A stretch of 64,000 nt of DNA. Source: Candidatus Desulfobacillus denitrificans (lineage in GTDB: Bacteria; Pseudomonadota; Gammaproteobacteria; Burkholderiales; Rhodocyclaceae). Numbering within the stretch: position 1 is the stretch's first letter; the number at the start of each line of letters is the position of its first letter. Where the stretch lies: positions 1,283,390 to 1,347,389 of the forward strand of contig AP021857.1 of assembly GCA_017347485.1 (NCBI GenBank), in the 5' to 3' direction. Below are positions 54,206-62,797 of this stretch, in pieces. Position numbers and translations under genes: made by a program. Under the pieces are notes generated by a model, which was not told the origin of the DNA, did no database searches, and worked only from the letters and a program-made list of their open reading frames with translations.

Positions 54206-54229
54206 CGCCGTGCCGGGGAGACTGACTAT
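54206..54229 (-). repeat. Dispersed bipartite motif, copy 12
   Basis: ATAGTCAGT-N9-ACGGCG (one mismatch), overlapping the TAG stop of the spermidine-synthase-like gene; the mismatch creates that stop. Confidence 0.75.
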
Positions 54230-56241
54230 TTGAGGACGCTGAAGAGGTTCGAGAAAGCGTCGCTCCACGGCCGAAAGCCGGGTTTCGGCTTGAGCGGCTC
54301 GCCGTCGTTCATCACCAACGGCAGGGCCGCGGCGCGCTCGGGGCTCATCAGCAGCACCCAGTCGGAGCTGAAGCAGAAGTCATCGTCGTCATCGGGCGCG
54401 AGGGCGTAGAGCAGGGCGGTCTTGCCGTACTTTTCCGCGGCGGCGGCCAGCACCGGCCGCAGGTCGAGATAGCGGTTGGTGATGTGCACGGCGAGGATGC
54501 CGTCCGGACGCAGGTGGCGCAGGTAGAGCTGGATCGCCTCGAGCGTGATCAGGTGCGCCGGGATCGAGTCGCCGGAGAAGGCGTCGACCGCCAGCAGGTC
54601 GAAATTCTGCGGCGGCTCGCGCTCCAGCATCAGGCGGCCGTCGCCGAGCACCGGCACGATGCGCGCCGGCGAGTCCCCGAGGTAGCTGAATTCGCGGCGC
54701 GCCAGGTCGAGCACCTGGTCGTTGATCTCGTAGATGCGCATCTCGTCGCCGGCGCGGCCGTAGGCGGCCAGCGTGCCGGCGCCGAGGCCGACCATGCCAA
54801 GCTTGTGCGGGCGCTCCGGCGGCAGCGCGAAGAGGGCGCGGCCGACGCCCGATTCGTGGCAGTAGTAGGTGGTCGGCGTGCGGCGGTATGCCTCCGCGAG
54901 GTACTGCTCGCCGTGGTTGATGCGCCCGTGCACCATCACCCGCTTGCGTCCCGCCCTGTCGCCGTCGTCGCGCTCGGAGACGCGCAGCTGGCTGTAGAAG
55001 TTGCGCACCGTGACGATGTAGCCGTCGACGAATTCCTTCGAGACGTCGGCGAGGCGCCAGCCGTAGCCGCACAGGGCAACCAGCAGCATGACGCGCCAGA
55101 GCGGACGCGCCGGCTGCCAGAGGACGACGACCGCCAGCAGGGCGCAGAGGAACAGCCCGATCGGCAGCTCGAAGTAGGCGTTGAAGACCGCCGGCGCCAG
55201 GAGGCCGACAAACATGCCGCCGAGCGCGCCGCCGATCGAGAGCATCAGGTAGAACAGCGTCAGGTGGCGCGGGTGCGGCTTCCTGCGCACCAACTCGCCG
55301 TGGCAGACCATGCAGAACACGAACAGCGCGGCCGTGATCAGCGCGATCATCGCCGGCACCGGCATGCCCTCGTCCATGATGCGGTCCATGCCGTAGAAGG
55401 CGGCGGGCAGGGCGGCGAGGAACAGCGGCCGCACGTAGTAGCGCGGCGCGTCGAAGCAGAGAATGAAGCTCAGCAGGTAGAGGGCCAGCGGCAGCACCCA
55501 CAGGAAGGGCACCGGGGCGACGTCCTGCGTCAGGTGGCGCGTCATCGCCAGCAGCAGCGTCGAGGCCGTCATGGCCAGCCCGATCCACAGCAGGCATTCG
55601 CGCCAGGACGGGCGCGGCACGGCCTCGCGCGGGGCGGCGGCCGTCTCGCGCTCCGCCGAGACCTGCCGCCATGACCACCAGGCCGTGGCGGCGCAGGCGG
55701 CGACGAAGACGGCGTAGCCCGCCGACCACAGCCACGACTGCCCCCTCACCGCCAGGAAGGGCTCCACCGCCACCGGGTAGCTGAGCAGCGCCAGCATCGA
55801 GGCGAGATTGGAGAGGGCGTAGAGGCGGTAGGGCATCACGCCGGTGAAGGCGCGCGCGTACCAGGCCTGCATCAGCGGGCCGGTGGTCGACAGCAGCAGG
55901 TAGGGCAGGCCGACGGCGGTGGCCAGCACGCCGAGCACGCTCAGCGTCGGCCAGGCCTGTGCCGTCTCCTTCCAGGACGGGTCGGCCGCCACCGGCAGGG
56001 CGGCGAGGCTGGCGACGAGCAGGACGACGTGCAGCAGGGTCTGCCGCCGCGGCGACAGGGTCTCGTGCAGCCAATGCACGTAGAGGTAGCCGAGCAGCAG
56101 CTCGGCCTGGAAGAACACCAGGCAGGTGCTCCAGACGGAGGAAGCGCCGCCGAACCAGGGCAGGATCATCTTCGCCACCATCGGCTGGATCTGGAACAGC
56201 AGGAAGGCCGAAAGGAAGACGGTGACGGCGAAAAGCGGCAT
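54226..56241 (-). CDS. Membrane protein fused to spermidine-synthase-like domain
   Basis: 671 residues. The first ~390 form about ten to twelve hydrophobic helices (LSAFLLFQIQPMVAKMILPWFGG is a family-typical start). The C-terminal part is a spermidine-synthase-like methyltransferase fold: GMVGLGAGTLAAYGR, YEINDQVLDLARREF, VLGDGRLMLER and LLAVDAFSGDSIPAHL. Family members are called fused MFS/spermidine synthases, but polyamine synthesis is not established for them. Its TAG stop falls inside a motif copy. Confidence 0.9.
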   Translation of the reverse strand: MPLFAVTVFLSAFLLFQIQPMVAKMILPWFGGASSVWSTCLVFFQAELLLGYLYVHWLHETLSPRRQTLLHVVLLVASLAALPVAADPSWKETAQAWPTLSVLGVLATAVGLPYLLLSTTGPLMQAWYARAFTGVMPYRLYALSNLASMLALLSYPVAVEPFLAVRGQSWLWSAGYAVFVAACAATAWWSWRQVSAERETAAAPREAVPRPSWRECLLWIGLAMTASTLLLAMTRHLTQDVAPVPFLWVLPLALYLLSFILCFDAPRYYVRPLFLAALPAAFYGMDRIMDEGMPVPAMIALITAALFVFCMVCHGELVRRKPHPRHLTLFYLMLSIGGALGGMFVGLLAPAVFNAYFELPIGLFLCALLAVVVLWQPARPLWRVMLLVALCGYGWRLADVSKEFVDGYIVTVRNFYSQLRVSERDDGDRAGRKRVMVHGRINHGEQYLAEAYRRTPTTYYCHESGVGRALFALPPERPHKLGMVGLGAGTLAAYGRAGDEMRIYEINDQVLDLARREFSYLGDSPARIVPVLGDGRLMLEREPPQNFDLLAVDAFSGDSIPAHLITLEAIQLYLRHLRPDGILAVHITNRYLDLRPVLAAAAEKYGKTALLYALAPDDDDDFCFSSDWVLLMSPERAAALPLVMNDGEPLKPKPGFRPWSDAFSNLFSVLK

Positions 56242-56316
56242 CGAATTGCTTTTTCCGGTTGTCGGGGCACGCCATGCTAATGGAAATGGCCGGCAAAATG
56301 TTTATGATGTTGCAGA

Positions 56317-56340
56317 AAAGTCAGTTTCCGGGGCACGGCG
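56317..56340 (+). repeat. Dispersed bipartite motif, copy 13
   Basis: Perfect copy in the divergent gap upstream of the pentapeptide-repeat gene. Confidence 0.85.
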
Positions 56341-56350
56341 GGAGGGCACC

Positions 56351-57118
56351 ATGAAAGCCAATTGTCTGATGACGGTTCTGGGCGCCGTTGCGCTGGGCGC
56401 TGCGGCGGCCGAGCTGCCGCGCGGCGACTGCGCCCGACCGGCGGCGCGCACCGACCTGTCCGCCTGCAACCTGTCCGGCGCCAAGCTGGCCGGCAAGGAT
56501 CTGCGCGGCGCGCGCTTCGCCGGCGCCAAGCTGGAGAACGCCGACTTCCGCAAGGCCCGCCTCGAGGAGGCCGACTTCCGCGGCGCCAACGCCAAGTGGG
56601 CCAAATTCACCGGTGCGCAGATGAAGGGCGCCGACCTGCGCAAGGCCGATCTGTTTCACGCCATCTTCGACCAGGCCGACCTGTCCGGCGCGCGCCTCAA
56701 CGAGGCCTATCTCTTCGGCGCCAACCTCATCGACACCCGCGCCGTCGGGGCCGATTTTTCCGGCGCCCACCTGAAGGACATCCTGATGGAGGGTATCGAC
56801 CTCTCCGGCGGTTCGCTGCGCGGCTGCTACGCCTTCCGCGGCGTGCTCTCCGGCGCGAAACTGGTCGGCGCCGACCTCTCCGGCGCCGATCTCACCGGCG
56901 CCGCCGCCGAGAACGCCGACTTCTCGAAGGCGAAGCTGGTCGGCACCAAGCTGCTCGGCGCCACCCTGCGCTTCGCCGTTTTCGCCGAATCCGACATGAG
57001 CGGCGCCGACCTCGCCAACGCCGATGTCTGGAACGCCAACTTCTCGCAGGCGCGCAACCGTCCGTCGTCGGTACAGGAGGCGCTCATCGAGCCCTTCGTG
57101 GTGCGCGAGCGCAGGTGA
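56351..57118 (+). CDS. Exported pentapeptide-repeat protein
   Basis: 255 residues. A signal peptide (LMTVLGAVALGAAAA) is followed by about 35 A(D/N)LxG-type pentapeptides (LSGAKLAGKDLRGARFAGAK, ADLSGADLTGA) forming a right-handed quadrilateral helix. The repeat region spans ~45-235. Pentapeptide proteins act as scaffolds, and some mimic DNA; no specific role can be assigned. A bipartite motif lies ten bases before its GGAGGG ribosome site. Confidence 0.93.
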   Translation: MKANCLMTVLGAVALGAAAAELPRGDCARPAARTDLSACNLSGAKLAGKDLRGARFAGAKLENADFRKARLEEADFRGANAKWAKFTGAQMKGADLRKADLFHAIFDQADLSGARLNEAYLFGANLIDTRAVGADFSGAHLKDILMEGIDLSGGSLRGCYAFRGVLSGAKLVGADLSGADLTGAAAENADFSKAKLVGTKLLGATLRFAVFAESDMSGADLANADVWNANFSQARNRPSSVQEALIEPFVVRERR

Positions 57119-57119
57119 C

Positions 57120-58811
57120 ATGGAGCGCATCTGGCTGCGGCATTACTCGCCCGGCGTGCCGCGCGACATCGCGCTCGACGACCTCGGTTCGATCGGCGAG
57201 TGCTTCGAGGCGAGCGTGCGCGAGTACGGCGAGCGCCTCGCCTTCGTCAGCGGCGCGGCCGGCGTCGGCCTCAGCTACCGCGCGGTCGACGCCCTCTCGC
57301 TGAAGGCGGCGGCCTGGCTCCAGTCGGCGATCGGGCTGCCGAAGGGCGGCCGCGTCGCCATCATGCTGCCGAACCTGCTGCAGTTCCCGGTCTGCCTGCT
57401 CGGCGCGCTGCGCGCCGGCTGTGTGGTGGTGAACGTCAACCCCTTGTACACGCCGCGCGAGCTGGCGCACCAGCTCGCCGATTCGGGCGCCGAGGCCGTC
57501 TTCATCCTCGAGAACATGGCCCACGTGCTGGAGCAGGCCATCGGCGGCACCGCGGTGAAGCACGTCGTCGTCACCGGCGTCGGCGACCTGCTCGGCTTCC
57601 CGAAGCGGCAGCTGGCCCACTTCGTCGTGCGCCGCGTGAAGAAGCTGGTGCCGGCGTATGACCTGCCCGGCGCGGTGTCCTTCGACGCCATGCTGGCGCG
57701 GGGCGCGGCGGCGCGCTTCGAGCCGGTGCCGGTGGCGCCGGACGACCTCGCCTTCCTGCAGTACACCGGCGGCACCACCGGCGTCTCCAAGGGCGCCATG
57801 CTCACCCACCGCAACCTGCTCGCCAACGCCCGCCAGGGCCGGGTGTGGAGCGATCCCTTCCTCGACCCGAACGCGGAAAACATCCTCGTCACGGCGATCC
57901 CGCTCTACCACATCTTCGCCCTCGGCTCGGCCGTCAGCCAGATCGTGCGCGGCGGCGTGAATGTGCTGGTCTCCGATCCGCGCAACACCGCGGCCTTCGT
58001 CAAGGTGCTGGCGAAACACCGCTTCGTCTCGCTGCCGGCGGTGAACACCCTCTTCAACAGCCTGGTGCACCATCCCGATTTCCCCAAGGTGGATTTCAGC
58101 CGCCTGAAGTTCGCCATCGGCGGCGGCGCCGCCGTGCAGCGCGCGGTGGCCGAGCGCTGGCAGGCCATCACCGGCGTGCCGCTGTGCGAGGGCTACGGCC
58201 TCACCGAGTGCTCGCCGACGGTGACCTGCAACCCGCTGCACCTGAAGGCCTACAGCGGCAGCATCGGCCTGCCGATGCCGTCCACCGACGTCTCCATCCG
58301 CGACGAGGACGGCCGGGAAGTGGCGCCGGGCGAGGCCGGCGAGCTGTGCGTGCGCGGGCCGCAGGTGATGAAAGGCTACTGGAACCGGCCCGAGGAGACC
58401 GCCCGCGTCATGACGCCGGACGGCTTCCTGCGCACCGGCGACGTCGCCGCCATGGACGCGGAAGGCTTCATCCGCATCGTCGACCGCAAGAAGGACCTGA
58501 TCCTCGTCTCCGGCTTCAACGTGTACCCGAACGAGGTCGAGCAGGTGGTCGCCCTGCACCCGCAGGTGCTGGAGGCGGCGGCGGTCGGCGTGCCGGACGA
58601 AACCACCGGCGAGGCGGTGAAGCTCTATGTGGTGAAGAAGGATCCGGCCCTGACGGCGCAGGCGCTCGTCGCGCATTGCCGCAAATCCCTCGCCGGCTAC
58701 AAGGTGCCGAAGCGCGTCGAGTTTCTCGACGAGCTGCCGAAGAGCAACGTCGGCAAGGTGCTGCGGCGGGAGCTGCGGGAAGGGGCCGGGCCGCCGGCGG
58801 CCGCGGCCTGA
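57120..58811 (+). CDS. fadD: Long-chain fatty acid--CoA ligase (AMP-binding)
   Basis: 563 residues. ATP motif QYTGGTTGVSKGAMLTHRNLL, adenylation VPLCEGYGLTECSPTVTCNP, hinge RIVDRKKDLILVSGFNVYPNEVE and C-terminal Lys in PKSNVGKVLRR. Activates fatty acids to acyl-CoA for beta-oxidation. It begins one base after the pentapeptide gene stop, so the two may be cotranscribed. Confidence 0.93.
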   Translation: MERIWLRHYSPGVPRDIALDDLGSIGECFEASVREYGERLAFVSGAAGVGLSYRAVDALSLKAAAWLQSAIGLPKGGRVAIMLPNLLQFPVCLLGALRAGCVVVNVNPLYTPRELAHQLADSGAEAVFILENMAHVLEQAIGGTAVKHVVVTGVGDLLGFPKRQLAHFVVRRVKKLVPAYDLPGAVSFDAMLARGAAARFEPVPVAPDDLAFLQYTGGTTGVSKGAMLTHRNLLANARQGRVWSDPFLDPNAENILVTAIPLYHIFALGSAVSQIVRGGVNVLVSDPRNTAAFVKVLAKHRFVSLPAVNTLFNSLVHHPDFPKVDFSRLKFAIGGGAAVQRAVAERWQAITGVPLCEGYGLTECSPTVTCNPLHLKAYSGSIGLPMPSTDVSIRDEDGREVAPGEAGELCVRGPQVMKGYWNRPEETARVMTPDGFLRTGDVAAMDAEGFIRIVDRKKDLILVSGFNVYPNEVEQVVALHPQVLEAAAVGVPDETTGEAVKLYVVKKDPALTAQALVAHCRKSLAGYKVPKRVEFLDELPKSNVGKVLRRELREGAGPPAAAA

Positions 58812-58873
58812 AATGGATTAGACTGCCGGCGAAGCGATTGCCGCAGCCGGCCGCCCGCGATTCCCATCCCGAC

Positions 58874-59989
58874 ATGTCCGCTCCTCTTTCCGCCCCGCCC
58901 CGCCGCGCCGTCACGCGCTTCCATTACGGGCTGCTGCTGGCGGCCGCGCTGCTGGCCGGCTTGTCCTGGTGGAGCCTTGCCGCCAAGCCTTCCGCAACGG
59001 CGCAGTGCTACCGGGCCGAGGCGCCCGTCGACTGCTTCCTGGCCGCCGCGCGGAGCCGGCTGAAGGCGATTGCCGGCCCGAACGAGCGCGCCGAGGCGCT
59101 CGTCGAGCTGCTGCCGGCCCTGGCCGGCATGGCGGCGCAGGACGAGGCGCTGCTGCGGCAAGCCCTCGCCCTGAGCGACGATGCGGAGGTCAGGCCGCTG
59201 CGGCAGATGGACCTGCTCTACGCCATCGATCTCTACGGCAGCGCGAATGCGTCCCTGCCGCAGCGGACCTTCCTCGCGGCGCTCGGCCGTTTCGCCGCCC
59301 TCGAGCGGCAGCTGCAGGGACTCGAGCTGATCGAGCTGCATGTCGGTGCCTGCGCCATCATCGGCTGGGACGAGGATTTCAGGGAGCGCTGGCTGGACTT
59401 CGCCCGCAGCGTGTGCACGCCGGAGCGGCTGGGCCGCATCGAGGCCGACGGCGTCGCGGGACGCGCGCTGGTGATGGCCATGATGCCGGTGGCGATGACT
59501 TTCAGGGAGGACTGGGAGGGCTTCTCGCAAAGCGCGTCGACGGCCCTGGCGTGGCTCGGCGAGGCGGAGCGGCTGGTGGCGAAATCGAAAAGCCGCGACG
59601 AGCGCGATTTCGTCGCCTTCATGGGCGTGCTGATGCACGGCCTGAATGCGGTCTGCCTCGAGCTTTTCGAGCTGTCCGACGAGGCGGATGGCGAGATCGA
59701 TCTCGCGCTGCAGGCCCTGCGCGGCCTGGAAAGGCGCGGCGGCATTACGGAAAAAAGCGCCTCCTTGCGGCGCCAGCTGGTCGAGCAGCTGTTCAGGAGC
59801 GGCCGCGAGGAAGAGGCGGGGCGGCTGCTGCGGCCAATGCTGGCGCGGGTCGATGCCGATCCGAACGGCAGGAAAATCCCGCTGGCCGAGCAGGTCGCCA
59901 TCCTGGCCCTGGCGGCGCGGCTCGAGCACGAGGCGCAGGCCGCCCGCGAGGACGGCCAGTGCCGGCCGGAAGGCGGCATTTCGATCTGA
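58874..59989 (+). CDS. Hypothetical membrane-anchored helical protein
   Basis: 371 residues. N-terminal hydrophobic helix ([21 protein letters not shown]) likely anchors it, followed by long alpha-helical repeats ([42 protein letters not shown]) of TPR-like character. No family is recognised. It follows fadD by 62 bases and precedes a motif copy and the CDF transporter. Confidence 0.7.
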   Translation: MSAPLSAPPRRAVTRFHYGLLLAAALLAGLSWWSLAAKPSATAQCYRAEAPVDCFLAAARSRLKAIAGPNERAEALVELLPALAGMAAQDEALLRQALALSDDAEVRPLRQMDLLYAIDLYGSANASLPQRTFLAALGRFAALERQLQGLELIELHVGACAIIGWDEDFRERWLDFARSVCTPERLGRIEADGVAGRALVMAMMPVAMTFREDWEGFSQSASTALAWLGEAERLVAKSKSRDERDFVAFMGVLMHGLNAVCLELFELSDEADGEIDLALQALRGLERRGGITEKSASLRRQLVEQLFRSGREEEAGRLLRPMLARVDADPNGRKIPLAEQVAILALAARLEHEAQAAREDGQCRPEGGISI

Positions 59990-59999
59990 GGCCGGCGCA

Positions 60000-60023
60000 A
60001 AAGTCAGTCTGCGCGATACGGCG
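60000..60023 (+). repeat. Dispersed bipartite motif, copy 14
   Basis: Perfect copy in the gap between the unknown membrane gene and the CDF transporter. Shares GCGATACGGCG beyond the core with copy 15. Confidence 0.85.
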
Positions 60024-60077
60024 CCTGCCGCGAGGCAGGGCAATCCCGTTTCGAATAGAATCGATGCCGGACATCCC

Positions 60078-60983
60078 ATGAGCACGCTTTCCCGGAATCT
60101 CAAGCCCTTCGCCTGGTTGTCCATCGCGGCGGCGGTGGCGACCATCGTCCTGAAGACCGGCGCCTGGTGGCTGACCGGATCGGTCGGCCTGCTTTCGGAC
60201 GCGCTGGAGTCCGTGGTCAACCTGGCCGGCGCGCTGATGGCGCTCTGGATGCTGTCCGTCGCCGAGCAGCCGCCCGACGAGCTGCACGCCTACGGCCACG
60301 GCAAGGCGGAATATTTTTCGAGCGGCTTCGAGGGCTTCCTCATCCTGCTGGCGGCGATCAGCATCGGCTGGGCCGCCGTCGAGCGGCTGCTCCATCTGCA
60401 GCCGCTCGAGCAGGTCGGCCTCGGCCTGGCGGCATCCGTGGCGGCTTCGATCATCAATTTCTGGACCGCGCGCATCCTGCTCGAGGTCGGTCGCACGCAC
60501 CATTCGATCACCCTCGAAGCCGATGCCCGCCACCTTCTCACCGACGTGTGGACCTCGATCGGGGTCGTTGCCGGCGTCGCCGCCGTCGCCCTGACCGGCT
60601 GGCTCTGGCTCGATCCCGTGCTGGCGCTGCTGGTGGCCGCCAACATCGTGTGGACCGGCTACCAGCTGATCCGCCGCTCCACCGCCGGCCTGATGGACGC
60701 GGCCCTGCCCGGGGAGCGCCAGGAGGCCATCGAGGCCGTGCTGGAGCGCTACCGCCAGGGCGGCACCGAGTTCCACCAGCTGCTGACCCGGCAGGCCGGC
60801 GCCCGCGCCTTCGTCTCGCTGCACGTGCTGGTGCCGGGGAAGTGGAGCGTGCAGCAGGGACACGACCATGCCGAGCGGATCGAGGCCGATCTGCGCGCGG
60901 CCGTGCCCAACGCCCACGTCCTCACCCACCTCGAGCCGATCGAGGATCCGCTCTCCCACGAGGACCGGCATCTCGACCGCTGA
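60078..60983 (+). CDS. Cation diffusion facilitator family transporter
   Basis: 301 residues with six membrane helices, metal site elements [17 protein letters not shown] and [17 protein letters not shown], and [13 protein letters not shown] for the second half of the intramembrane site. C-terminal cytoplasmic ferredoxin-like domain. It exports divalent cations (Zn, Co, Fe or Mn; metal not predictable). The motif copy at 60000-60023 lies in its upstream region. Confidence 0.94.
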   Translation: MSTLSRNLKPFAWLSIAAAVATIVLKTGAWWLTGSVGLLSDALESVVNLAGALMALWMLSVAEQPPDELHAYGHGKAEYFSSGFEGFLILLAAISIGWAAVERLLHLQPLEQVGLGLAASVAASIINFWTARILLEVGRTHHSITLEADARHLLTDVWTSIGVVAGVAAVALTGWLWLDPVLALLVAANIVWTGYQLIRRSTAGLMDAALPGERQEAIEAVLERYRQGGTEFHQLLTRQAGARAFVSLHVLVPGKWSVQQGHDHAERIEADLRAAVPNAHVLTHLEPIEDPLSHEDRHLDR

Positions 60984-61030
60984 AGGGCGGCGCGGCACTG
61001 GCCGGCAAGGAGGGCGAGGGCTATCATTCC

Positions 61031-61053
61031 GTTATCGCGTTTTGTTATGGGCC
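61031..61053 (+). repeat. 23-bp inverted repeat, left arm, upstream of lysR
   Basis: GTTATCGCGTTTTGTTATGGGCC. Its reverse complement, with two mismatches, occurs at 62008-62030 at the end of the lysR gene. This arm lies in the lysR promoter region, 20 bases before the ATG, where a LysR operator is expected. Confidence 0.8.
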
Positions 61054-61072
61054 GTCCGCCGAACCGGTCGCC

Positions 61073-62029
61073 ATGAACCTCAAGCAACTCGAATACTTCG
61101 TCGCCGTCGCCGAGCTGGGCAGCTTCAGCAAGGCGGCGGTGATCCTCAACATCGCCCAGCCGGCCCTGTCGCGCCAGGTGCGCCTGCTGGAGACCGGCCT
61201 GCACGTCACGCTGCTGATGCGCAACGGCCGCGGCGCGGTGCTGACCGAAGCCGGCAAGCGCCTGTTCGACCACAGCGTCGGCATCCTGCAGCTGGTCTCG
61301 CGCACGCGCGAGGACATCGAGGCCTCGCGCGACGAGCCGGCCGGGCGCATCGTCGTCGGCCTGCCGCCGAGCATGGGGCGCCTGCTGACGCTGCCGCTGG
61401 TGGAAGGTTTTCGCCGCTCGCTGCCGAAGGCGCGGCTGGCCATCGTCGAGGGCCTCTCGGCGCACCTGGCGGAATGGATTTCCACCGGCCGGGCCGACAT
61501 CGGCCTGCTGCACAACCCGGAGCCGCAACCGGCGCTGGAGGTGACGCCGGTGCTGGAAGAGCCGCTCGGCCTGGTCAGCCCGGCGAAGAAGGGCGATCCG
61601 AAGCCGGGCGCCGCGAAAAGGGGCGCCGGAAAAAAAGTCAGTCCCCGCGATACGGCGACGCTGGCCGAGCTGGCGCGCCTGCCGTTGATCCTGCCCGAGC
61701 GCACCCACGCCATGCGCAAGCTGCTCGAGACCCAGGCAGCGCTGTGCGGCCACAAGCTCAACGTCGCCCTCGAGGTTTCCAGCGTGCAGTCCATCCTCGA
61801 CCTGGTGCGTGCCGGCCACGGCCATGCCCTGCTGACCCCTTCGGCGCTGGCCGCCTCGGGCGACGCCGCGGCCTTCCGCCTGCGTCCCCTCAGCGAGCCG
61901 CGCCTGACCAGCACCCTGTGCCTGGCGGTCTCGGCGCTCAAGCCGGCGACCCCGCTCTCCAAGCACGTCTTCCGCATGCTGCGCGAACTGGTCGTCGCGA
62001 CCGCCGCGGCCCATAACAAATCGCGATAG
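61073..62029 (+). CDS. LysR-family regulator of the lig-type operon
   Basis: 318 residues. An N-terminal winged helix-turn-helix (MNLKQLEYFVAVAELGSFSKAAVILNIAQPALSRQVRLLE) and the LysR substrate-binding fold. A Lys-rich insertion GDPKPGAAKRGAGKKVSPRD (~residues 178-197) interrupts the effector domain, holding a perfect bipartite motif. The last residues (AHNKSR) are encoded by an inverted repeat arm. Position next to the ligJ operon suggests control of protocatechuate catabolism. Confidence 0.92.
   Translation: MNLKQLEYFVAVAELGSFSKAAVILNIAQPALSRQVRLLETGLHVTLLMRNGRGAVLTEAGKRLFDHSVGILQLVSRTREDIEASRDEPAGRIVVGLPPSMGRLLTLPLVEGFRRSLPKARLAIVEGLSAHLAEWISTGRADIGLLHNPEPQPALEVTPVLEEPLGLVSPAKKGDPKPGAAKRGAGKKVSPRDTATLAELARLPLILPERTHAMRKLLETQAALCGHKLNVALEVSSVQSILDLVRAGHGHALLTPSALAASGDAAAFRLRPLSEPRLTSTLCLAVSALKPATPLSKHVFRMLRELVVATAAAHNKSR
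61634..61657 (+). repeat. Dispersed bipartite motif, copy 15
   Basis: Perfect copy inside lysR, encoding KVSPRDTA, at the edge of a Lys-rich insertion. Confidence 0.85.
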
Positions 62030-62030
62030 C
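62008..62030 (-). repeat. 23-bp inverted repeat, right arm, at the end of lysR
   Basis: Reverse complement of the 61031-61053 arm, 21 of 23 bases identical. It overlaps the lysR stop codon and lies 56 bases before the next ATG, so it may be a second operator facing the lig genes. Confidence 0.8.
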
Positions 62031-62070
62031 TGCTAGCGTGCCCGGCGCCTAGGCGTCGGGCGGGCGGGGC

Positions 62071-62084
62071 GGGAGAATTCTCCC
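62071..62084. other. Palindrome containing the ribosome site of the binding-protein-like gene
   Basis: GGGAGAA/TTCTCCC, a perfect 14-base palindrome ending one base before the ATG at 62086, with the GGGAG ribosome site in its left arm. Confidence 0.75.
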
Positions 62085-62085
62085 A

Positions 62086-62775
62086 ATGACCACGCGCATT
62101 CAGGGCATTTCCTCGATGGCGACGCGCCTGGTGCTGGCCGAACTGGCCGGCGCCTGGCGGGCGCGCGGCGGCGGCGACGTCGCCTTCGAATCGGTCGGCG
62201 GCGTCGATGCGGCGAAGCGCATCGCGGCGGGGGAGGCCTTCGACCTGGCGGTGCTCGACGCCGACGCGCTGGAGAAACTCGTCGCAACGGGGCGCATCGT
62301 CGCCGGCAGCCAGACGCCGCTGGTACGCTCCGGGGTGGCCATTGCGGTGCCCGCCGGTGCGACGCCGCCGGACGTCTCTTCGGAGGCCGCGCTGCGGCAG
62401 GCGGTGCGGGCCGCGCGCACGATCGGCCACTCCACCGGGCCGAGCGGCACGGCGCTGCTCGAGCTGTTCGAGCGCTGGGGCATCCTCGAGGCGCTGCGGC
62501 CGCGCATCGTGCAGGCGCCGCCCGGCGTGCCGGTGGGAAAGCTGGTGGCCGGCGGCGAGGCCGCGCTCGGCTTCCAGCAGTTGAGCGAGATGCTGAACGT
62601 GCCCGGCATCGCGGTGCTCGGCCCGTTGCCGCCCGGCTGCGAGATCGTCAGCGTCTTCTCGGCCGGCCTCTGCGCCGCCTCGGCCCGGCCCGAGGCCGTG
62701 CGCGAACTGATCGCCTTCATGCGTTCGCCGCAGGCTGCGGCGGCCATGCGCCGCCACGGCATGGAGCCGGCGTAA
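62086..62775 (+). CDS. Cytosolic substrate-binding-protein-like gene in the lig operon
   Basis: 229 residues with the fold of ModA-like solute-binding proteins (IQGISSMATRLVLAELAGAW start; GLSFVPQ-type ending LGFQQLSEMLNVPG; RPEAVRELIAFMRSPQAAAAM). There is no signal peptide: the mature strand starts within a few residues of the initiator Met, so it must be cytoplasmic. It probably binds a small acid for a regulatory or shuttle role. It lies between lysR and ligJ, 22 bases before ligJ. Confidence 0.8.
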   Translation: MTTRIQGISSMATRLVLAELAGAWRARGGGDVAFESVGGVDAAKRIAAGEAFDLAVLDADALEKLVATGRIVAGSQTPLVRSGVAIAVPAGATPPDVSSEAALRQAVRAARTIGHSTGPSGTALLELFERWGILEALRPRIVQAPPGVPVGKLVAGGEAALGFQQLSEMLNVPGIAVLGPLPPGCEIVSVFSAGLCAASARPEAVRELIAFMRSPQAAAAMRRHGMEPA

Positions 62776-62797
62776 GCCACCTACGGGAGCCCAGCAC

